Assembly: GCA_030157785.1 (NCBI GenBank)
Contig: JAOAUC010000055.1
Coordinates: forward strand, 186,001-250,000
Length of the DNA stretch: 64,000 bases
Source of the DNA: Zoogloea oleivorans
GTDB lineage: Bacteria; Pseudomonadota; Gammaproteobacteria; Burkholderiales; Rhodocyclaceae
Direction: 5' to 3'
Below are positions 1-7,593 of this stretch, one piece after another. How positions within the stretch are numbered: the first letter of the stretch is position 1; each line of letters opens with the position of its first letter. A program made the position numbers and the translations under genes. The notes under the pieces were generated by a model. The model was not told the origin of the DNA. It searched no databases and was given only the letters and a program-made list of their open reading frames with translations.

Positions 1-528
1 GGCATGAAACGCCGCCTGACCCTGGCCCGGGCGCTGGTGAACAAGCCGCAACTGCTGCTCCTTGACGAGCCCACCACCGGTCTCGACCCGCAAGCCCGGC
101 ACCTGATCTGGGAACGCCTGCGCCGCCTCACCGCCGAGGGCACGACGATCCTGCTGACCACCCACTTCATGGACGAGGCCGAACGCCTCGCCGACCGGCT
201 GGCCATCCTCGACAACGGCCGCATGCTGGCTCAAGGCAGCCCGCGGGAAGTCATCGCCGCCCACATCGAGCCCCAGGTGGTGGAAGTGTTCGGCGACTGG
301 AAGCCCGGCGGACAGCCCGACTCCGGCGCCGCCGCGTGGGCCGCCGCCCATGCAGGTGCCCTCAGCCGGCGCTGCGAAATCAGCGGTGAAACCGCCTTCT
401 GCTACACCGACGACGCCGCCCCGCTCCTCGCCCACCTGGCCCATCAACCCGGCCTGCGCAGCCTGCACCGACCCGCGAACCTTGAAGACGTGTTCCTCAA
501 GCTCACCGGCCGGGAGCTGCGCGACTAA
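1..528 (+). CDS. ABC transporter ATP-binding protein, NodI family (5' end missing)
   Basis: ATPase subunit of an ABC-2 type exporter; it would sit on the cytoplasmic face of the membrane and energise the NodJ-like permease encoded at 1924-2715. The window opens inside the ABC signature: the first codon is Gly, followed by [11 protein letters not shown], so Walker A and the Q-loop lie upstream. Visible are Walker B with the D-loop ([16 protein letters not shown]), the H-loop ([11 protein letters not shown]) and the C-terminal accessory region of about 100 residues. The run [15 protein letters not shown] is characteristic of the NodI/drug-exporter branch. The substrate cannot be read from sequence; outside rhizobia NodIJ homologues are generic exporters. 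An unrelated signalling gene (554-1915) separates it from its permease. ATPase identity is very secure, the NodI branch fairly secure. Confidence 0.93.
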   Translation, partial: GMKRRLTLARALVNKPQLLLLDEPTTGLDPQARHLIWERLRRLTAEGTTILLTTHFMDEAERLADRLAILDNGRMLAQGSPREVIAAHIEPQVVEVFGDWKPGGQPDSGAAAWAAAHAGALSRRCEISGETAFCYTDDAAPLLAHLAHQPGLRSLHRPANLEDVFLKLTGRELRD

Positions 529-553
529 GCGGACATGAAAGCTGACTGACCCC

Positions 554-1915
554 ATGCAGCAGGGCTTCCCTCCCCTTCCGGCTCCCCTCGACTGCGCCGA
601 GATCCTCGACCGCCTGTCCATCGCCCTGGCCCTGGTAGATGAAGCGACGGGTCGCTTCGCGCGCGTCAACCAGGCCTTTGTTGCCAGCTTCGGCCAGCCC
701 GCCGAGACTTTCCAGGCGTGGTGGGCCACCGTTCACCGGGACCCCGACGCGGTGGACGTGCTGTGCGGCGACTGGACCCAGCGGCTCGCCATGGGCAGCC
801 AGGAGAACATCGAGTCCGACATGCACGGCGCCGACGGGCAAGTCCGCCACATCCGCACGCAGATCCAGAGCCACGCCGGCCACCTGCTGCTGTGCTTCGT
901 CGACCTCACCGACAACGACAACCGCCAGGACCTCCTCCGCCAGGCCCTGGCCGAGATGGAAACCCGCTCCACCACCGATCCGCTCACCGGCCTGCTGACC
1001 CGGCGGCGTCTCGAAGAAGCGTCGGCCAGCGAGATGCACCGCTTCCGCCGCTTCGGCCATCCTATCTCGCTGATCATCGCCGACATCGATCACTTCAAGA
1101 TGGTCAACGACGCCTTCGGGCATCTGGTGGGTGACGAAGTGCTGGTGGAATTCGCCCTCCGTCTGGCATCCGAATGCCGCGACCTTGACGTGATCGGCCG
1201 CTACGGCGGCGAAGAGTTCGTGATCCTGCTGCCCAGCACGCCGCTGGCCGGCGGTTTCACGCTGGCCAACAAGCTGCGCCTGGCCATCTGCAGCACCCCC
1301 TTCGATGCCGTCGGCCCGGTCAGTGCCAGTTTCGGCATCGCTGAATGCCTCGAAGGCGACAGTTGGCACAGCTGGCTGTCGCGGGCCGACAAGGCCCTCT
1401 ACCAGGCCAAGGCCGACGGCCGCAACCGGGTTGTCGCCGCCCCGGGCAGCGCCTTCGATGAGCACAGCCTCAAGCACCGCAACCGCCTCGACCGGCTGAC
1501 CTGGGAAGAAGGCCACTGCGTCGGCGACCCGGTCATCGACGCCCAGCACCGCCAGCTCTTCGTGCTCGCCAACCGGCTCCTGTACATCGTCCGCGAAGCC
1601 GGTCCGCCGGCCGAACTGCACGCCACCATCCGCGAACTGTCGCAGGCCACCACGCGCCACTTCCGCGACGAGGAAGCCATTCTCAAGGCCCTCGGTTACC
1701 CGCGCTGCGACCAGCACGCCAAGGCCCACCGCATCCTCACCGCCAAACTCGACGGCCTGTCGAGCCAGAGCGCCCTCGGCAGCCTGCCCACCTCCAAGCT
1801 GATCGAATTCCTCGCTTACGACCTGGTGGACCACCACGCCCTCGGTGCCGACCGCGACTTCATTCCCTGGCTACGCGTGGGCGCCCGCAACGACACGCCG
1901 CCCACCGTAAACTGA
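554..1915 (+). CDS. Diguanylate cyclase with C-terminal bacteriohaemerythrin domain
   Basis: A 453-residue cytosolic protein predicted to make c-di-GMP from two GTP under control of an oxygen- or redox-binding di-iron domain. Residues 15-120 look like a degenerate PAS-like sensor. The GGDEF domain spans about 138-300, with an intact active site GGEEF at 218-222 and an RxxD product-inhibition site (RDLD, 209-212) exactly five residues ahead. The haemerythrin domain (about 315-450) keeps the ligand set: H332 in DAQHRQLF, H369 and E373 in HFRDEE, H388 and H392 in DQHAKAH, and H428...D433..F436. No membrane segment is seen. The ATG at 554 has no obvious Shine-Dalgarno sequence and may be translated by coupling to the ATPase ending at 528. 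The gene lies between the two halves of an ABC exporter, an unusual neighbourhood. Confidence 0.92.
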   Translation: MQQGFPPLPAPLDCAEILDRLSIALALVDEATGRFARVNQAFVASFGQPAETFQAWWATVHRDPDAVDVLCGDWTQRLAMGSQENIESDMHGADGQVRHIRTQIQSHAGHLLLCFVDLTDNDNRQDLLRQALAEMETRSTTDPLTGLLTRRRLEEASASEMHRFRRFGHPISLIIADIDHFKMVNDAFGHLVGDEVLVEFALRLASECRDLDVIGRYGGEEFVILLPSTPLAGGFTLANKLRLAICSTPFDAVGPVSASFGIAECLEGDSWHSWLSRADKALYQAKADGRNRVVAAPGSAFDEHSLKHRNRLDRLTWEEGHCVGDPVIDAQHRQLFVLANRLLYIVREAGPPAELHATIRELSQATTRHFRDEEAILKALGYPRCDQHAKAHRILTAKLDGLSSQSALGSLPTSKLIEFLAYDLVDHHALGADRDFIPWLRVGARNDTPPTVN

Positions 1916-1923
1916 CACCCCCG

Positions 1924-2715
1924 ATGTCCCTCGCCACCGCCCACTTTTCCCCGCCCGTGCTGTCGCTGCGCCTGTTTGCCGTGTGGCGGCGCAACTTCCT
2001 CGTCTGGCGCAAACTCGCCCTGCCGTCCATCGTCGGCAACCTGGCCGACCCGGTGATCTACATGCTGGGCCTCGGCTACGGCCTCGGCATGCTGGTGCCG
2101 CAGGTCGAGGGCGTGTCCTACATCGCCTTTCTGGCCGGCGGCACCCTGTGCTATTCGACGATGAACGCCGCCACCTTCGAGGTGCTGTACTCGGGCTTCT
2201 CGCGCATGCACGTGCAAAAAACCTGGGAGGCCATCATGAACGCCCCCATCGCGCTGGACGACATCGTCGCCGCCGAACTGGTGTGGGCGGCGAGCAAGTC
2301 CTGCCTGGCCGGCGTGGCCATCCTGGCGGTCATTGCGGCCTTCGGTTTCACCGCCTCGCCGCTGGCCCTGGCGGCCATTCCGGTGGTCTTTCTCACCGGC
2401 CTGTGCTTTGCCGCCCTCGGCCTGATCATGACCGCCCTGGCGCCGAGCTACGACTTCTTCATGTACTACTTCACCCTTTTCATCACGCCGATGACCCTGC
2501 TCTCCGGCGTGTTCTTCCCGCAAAGCCAACTGCCGGAAACGGTACGCAGCATCGCCGAACTGCTGCCCCTCAGCCACGCCGTCAGCCTCGTCCGGCCCCT
2601 GCTGCTCGGCCAGATGCCGGCGCAGATCGGCCTGCACCTGGCCGTCCTCGCAGCCTTCACGATCGTCGCCTTCTGGCTGGCCCTCGCCCTCACTCGTCGC
2701 CGTCTCCTCAAGTAG
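1924..2715 (+). CDS. ABC-2 type transporter permease, NodJ family
   Basis: A 263-residue integral membrane protein, the partner of the ATPase at 1-528. After a short basic N-terminus (VWRRNFLVWRKLALP, about 19-33) there are six hydrophobic stretches typical of ABC-2 permeases, including the conserved signature around FFPQSQLPETVRSIAELLPLS (split here as FFPQSQLPETV and RSIAELLPLSH). The length matches NodJ. It starts 8 nt after the haemerythrin-GGDEF stop and is followed 7 nt later by cutA, so the block 1-3061 is probably one transcript. Substrate unknown; export of a lipid- or saccharide-like compound is only suggested by the family. Confidence 0.9.
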   Translation: MSLATAHFSPPVLSLRLFAVWRRNFLVWRKLALPSIVGNLADPVIYMLGLGYGLGMLVPQVEGVSYIAFLAGGTLCYSTMNAATFEVLYSGFSRMHVQKTWEAIMNAPIALDDIVAAELVWAASKSCLAGVAILAVIAAFGFTASPLALAAIPVVFLTGLCFAALGLIMTALAPSYDFFMYYFTLFITPMTLLSGVFFPQSQLPETVRSIAELLPLSHAVSLVRPLLLGQMPAQIGLHLAVLAAFTIVAFWLALALTRRRLLK

Positions 2716-2722
2716 CCTCACC

Positions 2723-3061
2723 ATGACAAGCACTGACGAAACCCTGCTGGTTCTCACCAGCCTGCCCGACGCCGAAACCGCCCAGCGCATCGCCCGCCTG
2801 CTGGTTGAAAAGCACCTCGCCGCCTGCGTCAACATCCTCGCCCCGTGCACCTCGGTGTACCGCTGGCAGGACGACATCGAAACCGCCACCGAAATACCGC
2901 TGCTCATCAAGACCAGCCTGCTGCGTTACCCGGCCCTGCAGGCGGCGCTGACCGAAGCCCACCCCTACGAACTTCCCGAGATCATCGCAGTCCCTATCCA
3001 CAAGGGCCTGCCTGCCTACCTGAGCTGGGTCGGCGCCGAAACCGTCGAACGCCCGCTCTGA
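2723..3061 (+). CDS. cutA: Divalent-cation tolerance protein CutA
   Basis: A 112-residue protein of normal CutA1 length. It carries the family core HLAACVNILAPCTSVYRW followed by an acidic/KT strand (ETATEIPLLIKTS) and the C-terminal HPYELPEIIAVPI and YLSWV segments. CutA forms very stable trimers resembling PII proteins; its role in copper tolerance is historical and the molecular function remains unsettled. It precedes dsbD by 23 nt, an arrangement seen in enterobacteria too, where cutA and dsbD are neighbours and the phenotype of cut mutants partly reflects dsbD. Confidence 0.95.
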   Translation: MTSTDETLLVLTSLPDAETAQRIARLLVEKHLAACVNILAPCTSVYRWQDDIETATEIPLLIKTSLLRYPALQAALTEAHPYELPEIIAVPIHKGLPAYLSWVGAETVERPL

Positions 3062-3084
3062 TTTCCGCCTCCACACTGCCGGTC

Positions 3085-4839
3085 ATGATCCGAATCCGCA
3101 CCTTCTTTCTACCCTTTCTCTGCGCCCTGCTCGCCCTTGCAGGCAGCTTTGCCCACGCTGCCGGCGAGCCCCTGCCGCCCGATCAGGCCTTCCGCGTGTC
3201 TGCCAGTGCCCTTGACGACAAGACCGTTGAAGTGCGCTTCCAGATCGCCGACGAGTACTACCTCTATCGCCACCGCTTCAAGTTCGAGGCCGACGGCGTC
3301 ACCCTCGGCGAAGCCGTGCTGCCCCCCGGCAAGCCCAAGAAAGACGACGCCTTCGGCCAGGTCGAGATATTCCGGGGCGAGCTGCGCGTCCCGCTGCCCA
3401 TCACCGCCGGCCAGCCGCCCTTCGCGCTCACCGTCACCAGCCAGGGCTGCGCGGACATGGGCATCTGCTACCCGCCGCAAACCCAGGTCCTGCAGATTGC
3501 CGCTGCCAGCGCGGCAGTGCAGGCCCCTGCAACCGACGACAGCCACGACGAATCCGGCCGCATCGCCCGCCTGCTCGACGGCGGCAGCACGGCGGCCATC
3601 CTCGCCAGCTTCTTCGGCTTCGGCCTGCTCCTCACCTTCACCCCCTGCGTGTTCCCGATGATCCCGATTCTGTCGGGCATCATCGTCGGCCAGGGCCACA
3701 CCATTTCAAAGGGCCGCGCCCTCAGCCTGTCCAGCCTCTACGTGCTGGGCATGGCGCTTACGTATGCCGCCGCCGGCGTCGCAGCCGGCCTGTCGGGCAC
3801 GCTGCTGTCGGCGGCCCTGCAAAACCCCTGGGTGCTTGGCGGCTTCGCGCTGGTTTTCGTGGCGCTGTCGTTCTCGATGTTCGGCTTCTACGAACTGCAG
3901 TTGCCCACCGCCCTGCAAAGCAAGCTGTCCGACAGCGCCAACCACCAGAAAGGCGGCTCCCCCGGCGGCGTGATCGCCATGGGCGCCCTGTCGGCCCTCA
4001 TCGTCGGCCCCTGCGTCGCGGCCCCGCTGGCCGGCGCCCTGCTTTACATCGCCAAGACCGGCGATGCCGTGCTCGGCGGCGTGGCCCTGTTCGTGATGGC
4101 CCTTGGCATGGGTGCCCCGTTGATCCTCCTGGGCGTGCTGGCGCGCAGCGCCCTGCCCAAACCCGGGCCGTGGATGGAAGGCGTCAAGCGTGCCTTCGGC
4201 GTGATGCTGCTCGGCGTCGCCGTGTGGCTGGTGTCGCCGGTGCTGCCCAGCGTCGTCCCTATGCTCGCGTGGGCCGGACTGCTCATCGTCTCGGCCATCT
4301 ACCTTCACGCCCTCGACCCGCTGCCGCCCCACGCCGGTGGCTGGCAGCGCTTCTGGAAGGGCTGCGGCGTACTTGCGCTGATCGCTGGCGGTGCCCTGCT
4401 CATCGGCGCCCTGGCCGGCTCCCGCGACCCGCTGCAACCGCTGGCCATCCTGCGCGCCCAGGCCGCCAGCGCACCGACAGCAGCCGAAACGAAGTTCCAG
4501 CGCGTCGCCTCGGTTGCCGAGCTCGACCAGATCCTCAAGACCGCCAGCCGCCCGGTGATGCTCGATTTCTATGCCGACTGGTGCATCTCGTGCAAGGAGA
4601 TGGAACGCTTCACCTTCGCCGATCCGGCGGTGGCCAAGCGCCTCGAACGCTTCCAGCTGATCCAGGCCGACGTCACCGCCAACAACGACGCCGACAAGGC
4701 CCTGCTCAAGCGTTTCAGCCTGTTCGGCCCGCCGGGCATCATCTTCTTCGACGCCGCCGGCGCCGAGCGCAACACCCTGCGGGTCGTCGGCTTCCAGGAC
4801 GCGGAAACCTTCGGCAAGGTACTCGACGCCGCGATGTAG
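3085..4839 (+). CDS. dsbD: Thiol:disulfide interchange protein DsbD
   Basis: Inner-membrane electron conduit passing reducing power from cytoplasmic thioredoxin to periplasmic DsbC/DsbG and cytochrome c maturation proteins. At 584 residues it has full length. The ATG at 3085 opens a clear signal peptide (MIRIRTFFLPFLCALLALAG, then SFAHA). The N-terminal DsbD-alpha domain has its redox pair C122 and C128 (QGCADMGICYPP). The eight-helix core has C188 (FTPCVFPM) and C310 (VGPCVAAPL). The C-terminal thioredoxin fold has the WCISC motif, C500/C503. All six redox cysteines are therefore present. An upstream extension of the frame overlaps cutA and is not translated. The stop abuts the palindromic repeat at 4834-4938. 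Confidence 0.97.
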   Translation: MIRIRTFFLPFLCALLALAGSFAHAAGEPLPPDQAFRVSASALDDKTVEVRFQIADEYYLYRHRFKFEADGVTLGEAVLPPGKPKKDDAFGQVEIFRGELRVPLPITAGQPPFALTVTSQGCADMGICYPPQTQVLQIAAASAAVQAPATDDSHDESGRIARLLDGGSTAAILASFFGFGLLLTFTPCVFPMIPILSGIIVGQGHTISKGRALSLSSLYVLGMALTYAAAGVAAGLSGTLLSAALQNPWVLGGFALVFVALSFSMFGFYELQLPTALQSKLSDSANHQKGGSPGGVIAMGALSALIVGPCVAAPLAGALLYIAKTGDAVLGGVALFVMALGMGAPLILLGVLARSALPKPGPWMEGVKRAFGVMLLGVAVWLVSPVLPSVVPMLAWAGLLIVSAIYLHALDPLPPHAGGWQRFWKGCGVLALIAGGALLIGALAGSRDPLQPLAILRAQAASAPTAAETKFQRVASVAELDQILKTASRPVMLDFYADWCISCKEMERFTFADPAVAKRLERFQLIQADVTANNDADKALLKRFSLFGPPGIIFFDAAGAERNTLRVVGFQDAETFGKVLDAAM

Positions 4840-4938
4840 GGGCGATGGGGCGACTTGTAGGGGCGACTTCAGTCGCCCGCCTTTTCGTTGATCAAGCACC
4901 GATGGGCGACTGAAGTCGCCCCTACAGTCGCCCCTACA
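4834..4938. repeat. Nested palindromic intergenic repeat, copy 1 (REP/BIME-like)
   Basis: Two perfect 23-bp inverted arms (4856-4878 and 4904-4926) flank a 25-nt spacer. Each arm is TGTA followed by a hairpin-forming core GGGGCGAC-TTCA-GTCGCCC. Partial extra copies flank them: TGTAGGGGCGA at 4835-4845 on the left, overlapping the dsbD stop codon, and GTCGCCCCTACA at 4927-4938 on the right. The same architecture recurs at 10041-10154 and 16646-16714. It could act as a transcription terminator or mRNA 3'-end stabiliser for dsbD, but the dispersed copies favour a REP-like mobile palindrome. No RAYT transposase gene is seen in the window. Confidence 0.85.
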
Positions 4939-4988
4939 GCGCCCCAACGAGCAGCGCTAATTTCTCAAGATTCCCCGCTTCGATCCGA

Positions 4989-4994
4989 TATAAT
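4989..4994 (+). promoter_or_regulatory. -10 box of the ahcY promoter
   Basis: A perfect TATAAT placed about 12 nt before the SAH aptamer, so transcription would start near 5001 and the transcript would begin with the riboswitch. No good -35 hexamer is visible at 16-18 nt spacing. Confidence 0.5.
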
Positions 4995-5005
4995 CCTCGT
5001 CCTGT

Positions 5006-5100
5006 TTCGAGGAGCGCTGCAAGGCTGCCGGGTGCAATGCCCGCTGTCCCAGGCTCGATGTCAGTGCCAGATCATCGGCACCAGCAACTGCGCTCACCCG
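5006..5100 (+). promoter_or_regulatory. SAH (S-adenosylhomocysteine) riboswitch
   Basis: The segment shows the conserved SAH-aptamer elements: GAGGAGCGCTGCAA at 5010-5023, CCAGGCTCG at 5049-5057 and GCGCTCACCC at 5090-5099. Helices that can be drawn are P1 TCGAG (5007-5011) with CTCGA (5054-5058); CGGG (5029-5032) with CCCG (5040-5043); GTGCC (5064-5068) with GGCAC (5077-5081); and the pseudoknot GAGCGC (5012-5017) with GCGCTC (5090-5095). It lies 98 nt before ahcY, the classic target. In this family SAH binding switches expression on, which lets the cell clear toxic SAH. The class is SAH, not a SAM riboswitch, because of gene context and the pseudoknot sequence. Confidence 0.92.
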
Positions 5101-5197
5101 TCCATGCTTAGTTTGCAAACCCGTGCCGGGCACGGGGAGACGTGGTGAGCCCACCCGTACTGCCCCAGATCCCGGCCACATGTTCGAGGAAATTCTC

Positions 5198-6610
5198 ATG
5201 AACGCTGTGGCTGAAAAGTTCACCGATTACGTCATCGCCGACCTGTCCCTGTCTGACTGGGGCCGCAAGGAAATCCGCATCGCCGAAACCGAGATGCCCG
5301 GCCTGATGGCCATTCGCGACGAGTTCGCTGCTGCCCAGCCCCTCAAGGGCGCGCGCATCACCGGCTCGCTGCACATGACCATCCAGACCGCCGTGCTGAT
5401 CGAGACGCTCACCGCGCTCGGCGCCGAAGTCCGCTGGGCCTCGTGCAACATTTTCTCGACGCAAGACCACGCCGCTGCCGCCATTGCCGCGCAGGGCATC
5501 CCGGTGTTCGCCGTCAAGGGCGAGTCGCTGGCCGACTACTGGGATTACACCCACCGCATCTTCGAATGGACTGACGGTGGCTACACCAACATGATCCTCG
5601 ACGACGGCGGCGACGCAACCCTGCTGCTGCACCTGGGCGCCCGCGCCGAGAAGGACATCTCGGTCATCGCCAAGCCCGGCTCCGAAGAAGAAACCATCCT
5701 CTTCGCCGCCATCAAGGCCAAGCTGGCCATCGATCCGACCTGGTATTCCGTGCGTCTGGCGCAGGTCAAGGGCGTCACCGAGGAAACCACCACCGGCGTG
5801 CATCGCCTGTACCAGATGCACCAGCGCGGCGAACTCAAGTTCCCGGCCATCAACGTCAACGACTCGGTCACCAAGTCCAAGTTCGACAACCTGTACGGCT
5901 GCCGTGAATCGCTGGTCGATGGCATCAAGCGCGCCACCGACGTGATGATCGCCGGCAAGGTTGCCGTTGTGGCCGGCTACGGCGACGTGGGCAAGGGCTC
6001 GGCCCAGGCCCTGCGCGCCCTGTCGGCCCAGGTGTGGGTCACCGAAATCGACCCGATCTGCGCGCTGCAGGCCGCCATGGAAGGCTACCGCGTGGTCACG
6101 ATGGAATACGCCGCCGACAAGGCCGACATCTTCGTCACCACCACCGGCAACTTCCACGTCATCACCCACGACCACATGGCCGCCATGAAAGACCAGGCCA
6201 TCGTCTGCAACATCGGCCACTTCGACAACGAAATCGACGTCGCCTCGATCGAGCAGTACCAGTGGGAAGAGATCAAGCCGCAGGTCGACCACGTGATCTT
6301 CCCGGACGGCAAGCGCATCATCCTGCTGGCCAAGGGCCGCCTGGTTAACCTCGGCTGCGGCACCGGCCATCCGTCCTACGTGATGTCCAGCTCCTTCGCC
6401 AACCAGACCATCGCCCAGATCGAGCTGTTCACCCGCACCGCCGACTACCCGGTGGGCGTGTACACCCTGCCCAAGCATCTGGACGAGAAAGTTGCCCGCC
6501 TGCAGCTCAAGAAGCTCAACGCCCAGCTCTCCGTGCTGACCGACGAGCAGGCCGCCTACATCGGCGTGCCCAAGGAAGGCCCGTACAAGGCCGACCAGTA
6601 CCGCTACTAA
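5198..6610 (+). CDS. ahcY: Adenosylhomocysteinase (S-adenosyl-L-homocysteine hydrolase)
   Basis: Reversibly hydrolyses SAH to adenosine and homocysteine in the activated methyl cycle, using tightly bound NAD. At 470 residues it is normal for the bacterial enzyme with its internal insertion. The NAD-binding Rossmann motif [14 protein letters not shown] lies near residue 255, the substrate segment [14 protein letters not shown] near 60, and the C-terminal [16 protein letters not shown] with the terminal KADQYRY is the conserved lid that completes the neighbouring subunit's NAD site. I chose the ATG at 5198 (GAGGA at 5186-5190 is a suitable ribosome site) over in-frame codons at 5123 and 5180, which lie in or just after the riboswitch leader. 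metF follows 80 nt later. Confidence 0.97.
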   Translation: MNAVAEKFTDYVIADLSLSDWGRKEIRIAETEMPGLMAIRDEFAAAQPLKGARITGSLHMTIQTAVLIETLTALGAEVRWASCNIFSTQDHAAAAIAAQGIPVFAVKGESLADYWDYTHRIFEWTDGGYTNMILDDGGDATLLLHLGARAEKDISVIAKPGSEEETILFAAIKAKLAIDPTWYSVRLAQVKGVTEETTTGVHRLYQMHQRGELKFPAINVNDSVTKSKFDNLYGCRESLVDGIKRATDVMIAGKVAVVAGYGDVGKGSAQALRALSAQVWVTEIDPICALQAAMEGYRVVTMEYAADKADIFVTTTGNFHVITHDHMAAMKDQAIVCNIGHFDNEIDVASIEQYQWEEIKPQVDHVIFPDGKRIILLAKGRLVNLGCGTGHPSYVMSSSFANQTIAQIELFTRTADYPVGVYTLPKHLDEKVARLQLKKLNAQLSVLTDEQAAYIGVPKEGPYKADQYRY

Positions 6611-6647
6611 GCGCCCTCCGGCGGGCTCGTTCCGCCGCTTTGCCACA

Positions 6648-6675
6648 GCCCGCCGACGCCACCGCGCCGGCGGGC
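6648..6675 (+). promoter_or_regulatory. GC-rich hairpin just upstream of the metF ribosome-binding site
   Basis: GCCCGCCG (6648-6655) pairs perfectly with CGGCGGGC (6668-6675) around a 12-nt loop; the metF ribosome site (GTGAGGA, 6678-6684) starts 3 nt later. There is no U-tract, so it is not a standard terminator. It might damp read-through or protect the processed mRNA. Structure is seen, function is inferred. Confidence 0.4.
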
Positions 6676-6690
6676 CCGTGAGGAAATCCC

Positions 6691-7530
6691 GTGCCGAACA
6701 AGACCCCCTTCTCCATCGAATTCTTCCCGCCGCAAACCTCCGAGGGCGTACAAAAGCTGCGCACCACCCGGGCGAAGCTGGCCAGCCTCAAGCCCGAATT
6801 CTTCTCGGTCACCTTCGGTGCCGGCGGCTCGACCCAGGAGCGCACCTTCGAAACCGTCTTCGAGATCCAGAACGAAGGCCACCAGGCCGCGCCGCACCTG
6901 TCGTGCATCGGCTCGACCCGTCCGCACATCCGTGAAATCCTGCAGCGCTACAAGGATGCCGGCATCCGCCGCATCGTCGCCCTGCGCGGCGATCTGCCCT
7001 CCGGCGTCGGCGATCCGGGCGAACTGCGCTACGCCAACGAACTGGTCGAGTTCATCCGCCTTGAGACCGGCGATCACTTCCACATCGAAGTCGCCGCCTA
7101 CCCCGAATACCACCCCCAGGCCAGAAGCCCGCGGGACGACCTGCTGGCCTTCAAGCGCAAGGTGGATGCCGGCGCCAATTCGGCCATCACCCAGTATTTC
7201 TACAACCTCGACGCCTACCTGCATTTTTGCGACGAATGCGCCGCCATCGGCGTGAACGTGCCCATCGTGCCGGGCATCATGCCCATCGTGTCCTTCTCCA
7301 AGCTGGCCCGCTTCTCCGACGCCTGCGGCGCCGAAATCCCGCGCTGGATGCGTCGCAAGTTCGAAGCCTTCGGCGACGACAGCGACTCCATCAAGGCCTT
7401 CGGCCTCGACGTGGTCAGCGAGCTGTGTGCCAAGCTGATTGCCGCCGGCGCCCCCGGCATCCACTTCTACAGCATGAACCAGGCCGGCCCCACCATCGCC
7501 CTGTGCCAACGTCTGGGCATCGGCGGCTGA
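6691..7530 (+). CDS. metF: 5,10-methylenetetrahydrofolate reductase
   Basis: FAD enzyme reducing methylene-THF to methyl-THF, the methyl donor for methionine synthesis. It pairs metabolically with ahcY upstream, since both feed homocysteine remethylation. At 279 residues it matches bacterial MetF. The hallmark N-terminus SIEFFPPQTSEG, the strand FFSVTFGAGGST, the FAD-binding LRGDLP, the HPQA-type segment EYHPQARS and PIVPGIMPI are all in place. Translation starts at a GTG (6691) preceded by GAGGA. The same-strand spacing of 80 nt after ahcY suggests cotranscription from the riboswitch-controlled promoter. Confidence 0.97.
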   Translation: MPNKTPFSIEFFPPQTSEGVQKLRTTRAKLASLKPEFFSVTFGAGGSTQERTFETVFEIQNEGHQAAPHLSCIGSTRPHIREILQRYKDAGIRRIVALRGDLPSGVGDPGELRYANELVEFIRLETGDHFHIEVAAYPEYHPQARSPRDDLLAFKRKVDAGANSAITQYFYNLDAYLHFCDECAAIGVNVPIVPGIMPIVSFSKLARFSDACGAEIPRWMRRKFEAFGDDSDSIKAFGLDVVSELCAKLIAAGAPGIHFYSMNQAGPTIALCQRLGIGG

Positions 7531-7565
7531 TACCCGGTTCAAGTTTGAAAATTCAAAGCCGATAA

Positions 7566-7592
7566 ACCGGGGGAAGCCTAATTTCCCCCGGT
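7566..7592 (+). terminator. Hairpin between metF and the GGDEF-EAL gene
   Basis: ACCGGGGGAA (7566-7575) pairs with TTCCCCCGGT (7583-7592), a 10-bp perfect stem with a 7-nt loop, ending two bases before the ATG at 7594. It probably ends the ahcY-metF transcript, although no U-run follows. The only purine-rich ribosome-site-like string (GGGGGAAG) before the next gene is inside this stem. Confidence 0.55.
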
Positions 7593-7593
7593 C

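Noticed and set aside
4834-4938. Simple intrinsic terminator after dsbD
   Set aside because: The stem is large, but no U-run follows, the two arms each form their own hairpin, and the element recurs at two other loci with the same nested layout, so it is listed as a repeat.
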